Position numbers and translations under genes: made by a program
Shown: piece after piece, positions 1 through 5,366 of the stretch
Numbering within the stretch: the stretch's first letter is position 1
Layout: each line of letters starts with the position of its first letter
Notes under the pieces: generated by a model
The model's database searches: none
What the model was told of the DNA's origin: nothing
Seen by the model: only the letters and a program-made list of their open reading frames with translations
Source of the DNA: Gammaproteobacteria bacterium
GTDB taxonomy: Bacteria; Pseudomonadota; Gammaproteobacteria; GCF-002020875
Assembly: GCA_018671205.1 (NCBI GenBank)
Contig: JABHIC010000129.1
Span: 1-10,310 of the forward strand
Direction of reading: 5' to 3'
Length of the DNA stretch: 10,310 nt

Positions 1-500
1 CTACTGGAGCGTTCCAGTACCTTACCACTCTTGAGCACCATATCTTTCTCTAGTGCGGCTCCCCCCTGCTCCTCTTTCAGCTCCACCACCTGATGCCACC
101 GCTGTCCCTCCAACGCCTCCTCCTGCGTGCCACCAAAAAAGAGCTGTGCTGCCGGATTGGCTGTCTGAATCACCCCCTGCTCGTCCAGCACCACCACCCC
201 TCCCGGCAGGGCATCCAACAGACGGGCTAGCTGGTTGGCAATTCTCTCTTTCTCCTGCAGATATCGAAGCCGTTCACTACGTGCGGCTGCCAGCTCTACC
301 GTCAGATCTGAAACCTGATCCTGTAATGCATGATAGGAGGCCTCCAGCCCCTCCGACATTTTGGCAAACTCAGCAAAGGCCCCCTCCAGCTCCTGCAGAC
401 GCTTCTGCTGTAGCTGTGGATCCAGCGATGGCCGCACATCACTCTCCCGGGATGGACTCACCTCCGCCAAAACATCATACCCCGGTACGGCTGAGCTCAT
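1..500 (-). CDS. fleS: FleS/FlrB-type sensor histidine kinase, N-terminal part (runs off the left edge)
   Basis: This is the sensor kinase that partners a FleR/FlrC-type regulator in polar flagellar cascades. It is expected to be a cytoplasmic kinase that phosphorylates that regulator. Only 166 residues are visible. They hold a charged, probably coiled-coil stretch (about residues 28-95) and then the start of a PAS domain (from about 92) with the typical FleS sequence LLDALPGGVVVLDEQG followed by ANPAAQLFF. The histidine-phosphotransfer and ATPase domains lie beyond base 1. I chose the ATG at 500, which overlaps the 3' end of fleQ by 26 bp and suggests translational coupling, although the Shine-Dalgarno there is weak (GAAGA). 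An in-frame GTG at 461 has a GGAG directly abutting it, too close to serve. An ATGATG in the overlap is in another frame and stops after six codons. Family identity rests on the PAS sequence and on the fleQ-fleS gene order. Confidence 0.85.
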   Translation of the reverse strand, partial: MSSAVPGYDVLAEVSPSRESDVRPSLDPQLQQKRLQELEGAFAEFAKMSEGLEASYHALQDQVSDLTVELAAARSERLRYLQEKERIANQLARLLDALPGGVVVLDEQGVIQTANPAAQLFFGGTQEEALEGQRWHQVVELKEEQGGAALEKDMVLKSGKVLERSS

Positions 501-1944
501 ATTTCTTCATCTTCTCAACCAGCGTTGTTCTTCTTACATTCAATAGCTTGGCTGCCTGTGCCACCACGCCATCACACTCAATCAATGCCTGACGAATCAG
601 ATCCTCTTCCAGAGAGGAGAGGTACCCTTTCAGGTCGAGACCCGCAGAGGGGAGAATCGGATCCTGATCAAAACTATTGCCCCCCCCACCACTCTCTGCC
701 GGCTCCCCAAGAGCGGCCTCTTGATCATCCATCGCCTCAACCATGTCAGGAATCTCCAACTCATCCGGACAGTAGCGACTGGGCAAATCGAGTGCCTCCA
801 CCTCATCATTCGGGTAGAGAATCCCCATCCGTTCGACCAGATTACTCAACTCACGCACATTACCGGGCCAACGATACTGAGAGAGAGCGAAGATAGCACT
901 GGGCATCAGCGTCGCAATAGGCCGCCCCTCTTCCTGTAGCTGCTCACTGATCGCCGCCACCAGGGGGCCAATATCCCCATTTCGTTCATGTAGAGGGGGC
1001 AACTCAATGGGAAAAACATTGAGCCGATAAAAGAGATCCTCTCTAAACTTTCCCTCTTCGATGCTGCTTTCCAGATTGCGGTGGGTCGCTGCCATCACCC
1101 GCACATTCGAGGTAATACTTTTAACCCCACCCACCCGTTCAAAGATCCGCTCCTGCAACACACGCAGCAGCTTTACCTGCATTGGCAGACTCATATCTCC
1201 AATCTCATCGAGAAAGATAGTTCCCCCCTCCGCCAGCTCAAAGCGCCCCTTACGGGAGCTAATTGCGCCGGTAAAGGCCCCCTTCTCGTGACCGAAGAGC
1301 TCACTCTCCAGCAGATCTGCCGGGATCGCCCCACAGTTGATCGGGACGAAGGTATTCCCCTTACGGGATGAGTAGCGGTGCAGACACTGCGCCACCACCT
1401 CTTTACCGGTTCCCGACTCACCTAAAATCAGCACATTAGCATCCGAGTCTGCCACTTGCGCCATCAGTTGACGCACCTTGTTCATCGCCGCACTGTGACC
1501 AATCATCTCCGGAAATAGTCCGCTCACATCCTTACGCAGTGATCGTTTTCGCCTACGTTTGTTATAGGTTGCCGCCTGCTCCAGTTGGGTAATCAACTGA
1601 GTCTGCTTGATGGGGATGGTCAAATGGCCCAACATCCCTTCGGATAACGAGCCGGGCAGTGTCGCCTCAACATCCTCATCCAGCAGAAACAGTACCGGCA
1701 TCACCTGGTCCAACCCACGTAGCTGCTCATAGAGCCGCCCCCGCTCCATCGCCTCATTCTCGCCGATAAAGAGCAGAGAGAACGACGCTTCCTGCAGTAA
1801 CGGTATGGCATCTTCTATCGTTGGAACCCACTCCAGGGGCCCCCACTCAATAAACCCAAGAATAGAACTCAGACTCTGGGCATGGGACTCCAGAGAATCG
1901 ATCAACAGCGCCCGATTCCCCGGACTCATCGCCTGACTCGCCAT
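475..1944 (-). CDS. fleQ: FleQ/FlrA flagellar master regulator, sigma-54-dependent activator
   Basis: This 489-residue protein is an AAA+ activator of sigma-54 RNA polymerase that switches on class II flagellar genes. Residues 1-125 form a degenerate receiver-like FleQ domain: the second acidic residue (LLIDS) and the phospho-acceptor Asp (LLFIGENE) are missing, as usual in FleQ. The AAA+ domain spans about 147-375, with Walker A GESGTGKE (K181), the sigma-54-contacting GAFTGA loop (222-227), Walker B IFLDEIGD and the WPGNVREL motif. A linker with four glycines (419-422) leads to a Fis-type helix-turn-helix (about 437-485) ending RRTTLVEKMKKY, which favours FleQ over FleR. An AAGGAG lies 11 bases before the ATG. 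By recalled alignment with P. aeruginosa FleQ, the c-di-GMP motif LFRS is LFPE (143-146), the Arg-Asn after Walker A is Gln186-Cys187, and ExxxR is A331xxxQ335. It lies 24 bp after flgA and is probably cotranscribed with it. Confidence 0.95.
   Translation of the reverse strand: MASQAMSPGNRALLIDSLESHAQSLSSILGFIEWGPLEWVPTIEDAIPLLQEASFSLLFIGENEAMERGRLYEQLRGLDQVMPVLFLLDEDVEATLPGSLSEGMLGHLTIPIKQTQLITQLEQAATYNKRRRKRSLRKDVSGLFPEMIGHSAAMNKVRQLMAQVADSDANVLILGESGTGKEVVAQCLHRYSSRKGNTFVPINCGAIPADLLESELFGHEKGAFTGAISSRKGRFELAEGGTIFLDEIGDMSLPMQVKLLRVLQERIFERVGGVKSITSNVRVMAATHRNLESSIEEGKFREDLFYRLNVFPIELPPLHERNGDIGPLVAAISEQLQEEGRPIATLMPSAIFALSQYRWPGNVRELSNLVERMGILYPNDEVEALDLPSRYCPDELEIPDMVEAMDDQEAALGEPAESGGGGNSFDQDPILPSAGLDLKGYLSSLEEDLIRQALIECDGVVAQAAKLLNVRRTTLVEKMKKYELSRTGV
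680..687 (-). repeat. Run of eight G inside fleQ
   Basis: An uninterrupted run of eight C on the plus strand reads as eight G in fleQ, within the codons for Gly419-Gly422 in the linker between the ATPase and DNA-binding domains. One extra G would give a TAG stop two codons after the run. One missing G would give a TGA about 15 codons later. Either change would remove the helix-turn-helix. The run length and frame consequences are read directly; that it slips in the living organism is inference. Confidence 0.6.
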
Positions 1945-1968
1945 CTTCTACTACGCTCCTTTGTATCC

Positions 1969-2712
1969 TTACTCTACGACCACTCGCCCCGGGGCAACCA
2001 CCACCCCCTCAACCACCTTTCCTGATGAGTGGTTCTTGACCTGAACTCTCCCATTCCGTTGCCCATTCTCCATCGCAACCCCCCTCATCTGTACCTTCAA
2101 CCCATGAAACCGGCTCTGGATCGAGACCTGATCCCCTTTATTGACCAGATTAGGGGTATAGACCATTTTCGGGGTCAAAACTACCGCCTGTTGAATCGCC
2201 CGCCTGGCGACCTGCCCTTCCAACTGTGCCATTGTGGTGAAGTGACCGTGGCGCAGGCGGGAGAGATCACGCTCCTCAAACAGCAGATCATCCCGACCAA
2301 TCTTCTCCCCTTTGGGGATCGGAGCCGCAGTAACCAGTACAACCTCCATTTTTCGAATCAATGCAGAGAGGTAGACCCGCCACGGTTTTTCTCCCTGGCA
2401 ACGCACCTCTACCACCATCTTCCCGCTCCGGCTACGCCCCCGCTGAACACGCTTGGTAAGTGGCTGGGCACACTGCTTCAAGCGGAGCCTGGAGTCGAGA
2501 GGGGTAACCGCGACAGTCACATCCTCTTCGCCCTGATCTTGCAACAGAAAAAATTCTACCTCGCTGTAGATCTCCTGCAACGAGTGAAGTCCCTCCCTAT
2601 CGGCGGCAAAAGCGGGAACCAGCAGGCCAAAAAAGAGCAGAATCCCGCCCCTCCATGGGGTGGCTCCCCGGACAAAACGCCCCTTGATTGTCAACAGCTT
2701 AACTGGTCTCAT
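1969..2712 (-). CDS. flgA: FlgA, flagellar P-ring assembly chaperone
   Basis: FlgA is a periplasmic chaperone that helps FlgI polymerise into the P ring around the rod. From the ATG at 2712 the protein has 247 residues. It begins with a long positively charged n-region, then the hydrophobic stretch GGILLFFGLLVPAFA with a likely signal-peptidase I cut after residue 36 (AFA|AD). Two cysteines (81 and 105) sit where FlgA proteins form their N-terminal disulfide. The second half holds the SAF domain (APIPKGEKI, then DLLFEERDLSRLR) and the typical C-terminal motif VQVKNHSSGKVVEG. Further in-frame starts lie upstream (ATG at 2748, TTG at 2769), but they would lengthen an already long n-region and have no Shine-Dalgarno. 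The ATG at 2712 also has only a weak one. It is divergent from flgM and is followed 24 bp later by fleQ, so its promoter may also drive the master regulator. Confidence 0.93.
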   Translation of the reverse strand: MRPVKLLTIKGRFVRGATPWRGGILLFFGLLVPAFAADREGLHSLQEIYSEVEFFLLQDQGEEDVTVAVTPLDSRLRLKQCAQPLTKRVQRGRSRSGKMVVEVRCQGEKPWRVYLSALIRKMEVVLVTAAPIPKGEKIGRDDLLFEERDLSRLRHGHFTTMAQLEGQVARRAIQQAVVLTPKMVYTPNLVNKGDQVSIQSRFHGLKVQMRGVAMENGQRNGRVQVKNHSSGKVVEGVVVAPGRVVVE

Positions 2713-2814
2713 TTTCAAATAGGGATGATATAACAAAACCGGCCACATGTTTGCATCGATTTGTATCAATAATAAGATTGTGGGAATCTATTAAAAAGGG
2801 TGCCCTGAAACCGT

Positions 2815-2827
2815 AGTGATTTTCACT
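2815..2827. repeat. Inverted repeat AGTGA-TTT-TCACT in the flgA/flgM divergent region
   Basis: A perfect 5-bp dyad with a 3-bp centre lies about 100 bp upstream of the flgA start and about 40 bp upstream of the flgM sigma-28 promoter. Two copies of GGGTGC flank it (2798-2803 and 2830-2835 approximately). The symmetry and placement would suit an operator, but no known binding consensus is matched and a dyad this short can occur by chance. Confidence 0.25.
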
Positions 2828-2855
2828 CTGGGTGCAAAAAAACTGTTTATTTTGT

Positions 2856-2882
2856 TAAAGGAGCGCTCTACTCTGCCGCTAG
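2856..2882 (+). promoter_or_regulatory. Sigma-28 (FliA) promoter for flgM-flgN
   Basis: A -35 element TAAAGGAG (2856-2863) is followed by exactly 11 bases and a -10 element GCCGCTAG (2875-2882). The FliA consensus is TAAAGTTT, 11 bases, GCCGATAA, so the -35 core TAAAG and the -10 core GCCG are intact and the spacing is exact. Transcription would start near 2889 and leave a leader of about 115 nt before flgM. A FliA promoter in front of flgM is known in enteric bacteria and fits FlgM acting as feedback on its own sigma factor. Confidence 0.85.
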
Positions 2883-2937
2883 TATAGATGTAAATAACCC
2901 GGCAACAATCGTGTGCTTGATAAAATATAGGATAACA

Positions 2938-2957
2938 CTTTGATCATTCAGTCAAAG
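2938..2957. repeat. Inverted repeat CTTTGA-N8-TCAAAG in the flgM leader
   Basis: Perfect 6-bp arms separated by 8 bases lie about 50 nt after the predicted flgM transcription start and about 45 nt before the flgM ATG. In RNA this is a weak AT-rich hairpin; in DNA it could be an operator. It has the opposite arm order to the P. aeruginosa FleQ box (GTCAAT..ATTGAC), so I do not call it a FleQ site. Confidence 0.3.
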
Positions 2958-3003
2958 TATGTTTCTATTCCTTTTGTACAAGGACACCCGATGAGGTTCT
3001 GAA

Positions 3004-3342
3004 ATGGCTATCGAAATCAACAATCTGACCCACAACCGGCCTTCACAGGTCTCTGGCGAGAACCGTCAGCCCACGGTGGGGCGACAACAACCCCCTGTCG
3101 TCCAGCAAGAGACAGGTAAAAGCACCTCCACTGAGACGGTCAGCATGACTGATGCTGCGGTCAATCTCAAAAAAATGAGCACACAGATGGGGAAAATGCC
3201 GGTTGTTGAGGCCAAACGTGTTGAAGAGATCAAAAAAGCGATTGAAAATGGTGATTTTGAGATTGATGAGCTGGTGATTGCTGATAAACTGATCGGCATG
3301 GAGAAACTACTCCAGCAACACACTCCCGGAAACCAACCGTAG
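3004..3342 (+). CDS. flgM: FlgM, anti-sigma-28 factor
   Basis: FlgM binds and inhibits the flagellar sigma factor FliA. When the hook is complete it is exported through the flagellar secretion apparatus, which releases FliA to transcribe late genes. The 112-residue protein begins MAIEINNLTHNRP and has a Gln/Pro/Ser/Thr-rich, probably disordered N-terminal half. The conserved sigma-binding region follows from about residue 65: PVVEAKRVEEIKKAIENG, then FEIDELVIADKLIGMEKLL. Length and layout match proteobacterial FlgM. A GAGG lies 7 bases before the ATG. It is the first gene after a sigma-28-type promoter, and flgN follows 36 bp later, the usual flgMN pair. Confidence 0.95.
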   Translation: MAIEINNLTHNRPSQVSGENRQPTVGRQQPPVVQQETGKSTSTETVSMTDAAVNLKKMSTQMGKMPVVEAKRVEEIKKAIENGDFEIDELVIADKLIGMEKLLQQHTPGNQP

Positions 3343-3378
3343 TCGACACAGCACAGACACCGCTGAGGAGCATCCATA

Positions 3379-3867
3379 ATGGGCGAAACCACGCTCGTAG
3401 CTGAACTCACAACCCTGATCCAGCAACAGCAGCAACTCGCCAGCCAGCTGGAAAAACTGCTTCAGCAGGAGCAGCAATATCTATTGGAGGACAACCCGGA
3501 TGCGATGCGGCCCCTGATTGAACAGAAAGAGCAGCTCGCCAAGCAGATGGGCTCCCTGCAAAACCAGATCCTGACTCGCACAAAAGCAGACTACCCGATC
3601 AGTCGTGATGATGAGCTGGGGCAGTATATCCAACAGGCTGATGCCAGTGGACAGCTCTTCCAACAGTGGGAGTCCCTTCTGAAAATTGCAGAGAACTGTC
3701 GCCGGATCAATGAGATCAATGGGGCAACCCTTAACCTGAAAAAACGCTACACCGAAAATGGGCTGGCTATCCTGCGTGGTCAGATTGGAGGCAGCCGTGC
3801 CTCTGTCTACTCCAAAAAAGGGGTGCAATCCAGCTCACAAACCTCCCGCATCCTGAGTAAAGCATAG
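3379..3867 (+). CDS. flgN: FlgN, export chaperone for hook-associated proteins
   Basis: FlgN is a cytoplasmic chaperone that carries the hook-filament junction proteins FlgK and FlgL to the flagellar export gate. The 162-residue protein is largely alpha-helical and Gln-rich, with a long predicted coiled coil over about residues 5-70 (QQQQQLASQLEKLLQQEQQY, then IEQKEQLAKQMGSLQNQ). Its C-terminal half carries the family pattern INGATLNLKKRYTENGLAIL and ends with RASVYSKKG. GAGGAG sits 8 bases before the ATG. It lies between flgM and cheV and is probably cotranscribed with both. Identity rests on helical character, length, the C-terminal pattern and its position after flgM; FlgN proteins are poorly conserved in sequence. 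Confidence 0.9.
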   Translation: MGETTLVAELTTLIQQQQQLASQLEKLLQQEQQYLLEDNPDAMRPLIEQKEQLAKQMGSLQNQILTRTKADYPISRDDELGQYIQQADASGQLFQQWESLLKIAENCRRINEINGATLNLKKRYTENGLAILRGQIGGSRASVYSKKGVQSSSQTSRILSKA

Positions 3868-3883
3868 AGCATGAGCAGTAATA

Positions 3884-4819
3884 ATGAGTGACCACTCACA
3901 GGGTTTCCTGCAAAACATCGATAACCGAACCCAACTGGCAGGCAGCAACCGGCTTGAGCTGCTCCTCTTCACCCTCGCCGGTGGACAGCAGTTCGGGATC
4001 AATGTATTTAAGGTAAAAGAGGTTCTGAATACTCCGGAGATTACCGAGATCTCCAGAACCCACGCCTCCATGATCGGCATGATTGATCAGCGTGGACTCA
4101 CCATCCCCATTCTTGATCTCAGCATTGCCATTGATCGTGCCCCCATTGAGGATCTGGGCAAAAGCAACACCATCATTACCGAGTTCAATGAGTCGGTACA
4201 GGGCTTTGTGGTGGAGTCTGTCGATCGGATCATTCACCTCGCCTGGGAGGAGATTCTACCTCCACCCAACGCAGCCGGTAGTGGGCACCACCTCACTGCA
4301 GTGACCAAAGTCGATGGACATCTGGTTCAGATTCTGGATGTTGAACAGATCCTTGCGGAGATCATCACCCCTCCTGAATACTCGGGAGATCATGGCCGCG
4401 CGCCGTTACGATCCGATGGCAAGCCCCACCGTATCCTCTTGGTGGATGACTCTGCCATTGCCCGTAAACAGGCATTGACCACCATCAAACAGCTTGGCCT
4501 TGAATATACCATAGCGGTCAACGGCAGAGATGCACTCAACCTGCTGGAGGGGTGGTCTGCACATGGAGAGCTGGAGAAAAATCCACTGGCCATGGTGATT
4601 TCGGACATCGAGATGCCGGAGCTGGATGGATACACCCTTACCCGGAAAATCCGCGAACACCCCGGTCTCAGGGATCTCTATATTCTGCTACACACCTCAC
4701 TTAGCGGTATGTTCAATGAGCAGAAGGGGAGCAAGGTAGGGGCCAATCGACTGATCCCGAAATGGCACCCTGAGGAGTTGGCTCAGGCGATACTGGACCG
4801 GATTGCTGAAATTTCCTAG
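3884..4819 (+). CDS. cheV: CheV, chemotaxis coupling protein (CheW-like domain plus receiver domain)
   Basis: CheV links chemoreceptors to the kinase CheA through its CheW-like domain, and its receiver domain can be phosphorylated by CheA, probably for adaptation. The 311 residues show a CheW-like domain at about 22-165 (LLLFTLAGGQQFGINVFKVK, VLNTPEITEI, IPILDLS) and a receiver domain at about 182-311. The receiver has the acidic pair D188-D189, the phospho-acceptor D241 in ISDIEMPELDGY, T271/S272 and the conserved K293 (LIPKW), so phosphorylation looks intact. The ATG at 3884 has only a weak Shine-Dalgarno. An ATG at 3871 is in another frame and stops after six codons. It begins 16 bp after flgN. 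In other gammaproteobacteria cheV is often followed by cheR and the flgBCD operon; here it meets a convergent cheY-like gene. Confidence 0.95.
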   Translation: MSDHSQGFLQNIDNRTQLAGSNRLELLLFTLAGGQQFGINVFKVKEVLNTPEITEISRTHASMIGMIDQRGLTIPILDLSIAIDRAPIEDLGKSNTIITEFNESVQGFVVESVDRIIHLAWEEILPPPNAAGSGHHLTAVTKVDGHLVQILDVEQILAEIITPPEYSGDHGRAPLRSDGKPHRILLVDDSAIARKQALTTIKQLGLEYTIAVNGRDALNLLEGWSAHGELEKNPLAMVISDIEMPELDGYTLTRKIREHPGLRDLYILLHTSLSGMFNEQKGSKVGANRLIPKWHPEELAQAILDRIAEIS

Positions 4820-4824
4820 GTGGT

Positions 4825-4860
4825 TGAATTTAGTACGCTGAATTTAGCGCACTGAATTAG
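4825..4860. repeat. Imperfect 14-bp tandem repeat between cheV and cheY
   Basis: The 48-bp gap between the convergent genes is largely made of a 14-bp unit: TGAATTTAGTACGC (4825-4838), TGAATTTAGCGCAC (4839-4852) and a partial third copy TGAATTAG (4853-4860). Each copy carries TGA and TAG triplets. I see no rho-independent terminator here on either strand. The repeat is read directly; any role is unknown. Confidence 0.6.
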
Positions 4861-4867
4861 ATGCCGA

Positions 4868-5227
4868 CTAAAGAACCCGACTCATGGTTGCCAGAAGTTT
4901 TTCCGGGCTAAAGGGTTTCACAATCCAACCGGTGGCCCCCGCCTCTTTACCTTTCTTTTTCTTGTCATCCGAGGACTCCGTGGTCAAACAGAGAATGGGG
5001 ATAAACTTGAAGTTGGGTAATTTTCTCAGTTCGGCGATCAGCTGCAGACCATCCATGTTCGGCATATTGATATCGGTAATCACCAGATCAAAGGGCTGAC
5101 TTTTTGCGATACCCAGCGCCTCAACCCCATCCTCTGCCTCAGACACCTCATGTCCCGCCCCTTTCAGGGTAAATGAGACCATCTGACGCAATGAAGGCGA
5201 GTCATCAACCGCGAGTATCTTTGTCAT
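4868..5227 (-). CDS. CheY-like single-domain chemotaxis response regulator
   Basis: This is a stand-alone receiver domain of 119 residues and the size of CheY. It should accept phosphate from CheA and either bind the motor switch or act as a phosphate sink. The acidic pair D8-D9, phospho-acceptor D52 (ITDINMPNMDG), T82/T83 and K104 (WIVKPF) are all present. Trp101 stands where E. coli CheY has the switch residue Tyr106. The motif ATGWIVKPF and the start MTKILAVDDSPSLRQMV resemble the CheY subgroup found with complete chemosensory operons more than E. coli CheY. A lysine-rich stretch DDKKKKGKEAGA lies before helix 4. The ATG at 5227 makes the receiver fold begin at residue 3; an upstream in-frame start at 5293 would add 22 residues that lie within the promoter region. 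It has its own sigma-70-like promoter and converges on cheV. Whether it is the motor-binding CheY cannot be told. Confidence 0.9.
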   Translation of the reverse strand: MTKILAVDDSPSLRQMVSFTLKGAGHEVSEAEDGVEALGIAKSQPFDLVITDINMPNMDGLQLIAELRKLPNFKFIPILCLTTESSDDKKKKGKEAGATGWIVKPFSPEKLLATMSRVL

Positions 5228-5273
5228 TTTGTAACAAACCCTTCTATCAATAATTATTCTACAATAAACAGGG

Positions 5274-5303
5274 ACTATACCTTTCCCCAACAACCTCTGT
5301 CAA
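5274..5303 (-). promoter_or_regulatory. Sigma-70-type promoter for the cheY-like gene
   Basis: On the minus strand a perfect -35 box TTGACA (5303-5298) is followed by an 18-bp spacer and a -10 box TATAGT (5279-5274), which matches five of six consensus bases. Transcription would start near 5267 and give a leader of about 40 nt before the ATG at 5227. It lies downstream of the LpoA-like gene, so cheY can be transcribed independently of the fliS operon. Confidence 0.8.
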
Positions 5304-5366
5304 AACCTCTTTGTAACTATTCAGCTTACCTCTGAAATCCACCCAATCAAGACTCAAAATGGGCGC

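Noticed and set aside
53..592. Proline-rich open frame on the plus strand at the left edge
   Set aside because: It is antisense to fleS and the fleQ 3' end. The proline richness reflects the Gly/Gln/Glu/Leu codons of the real genes.
475..1944. Calling this gene FleR/FlrC rather than FleQ
   Set aside because: The receiver-like domain lacks the phospho-acceptor Asp, the C-terminus matches FleQ closely, and the gene precedes fleS as fleQ does.
2029..2733. Open frame of 234 codons on the plus strand opposite flgA
   Set aside because: It is antisense to flgA, which has clear family motifs. The translation is low-complexity in places and has no recognisable fold.
2788..2806. Possible sigma-54 promoter for flgA (GGGCAC followed by CCTTTTTAAT on the minus strand)
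   Set aside because: The -24 half looks right but the required GC at -12 is replaced by A/T at the correct spacing.
2938..2957. FleQ-binding box upstream of flgM
   Set aside because: The dyad arms are in the opposite order to the known FleQ consensus and the centre differs.
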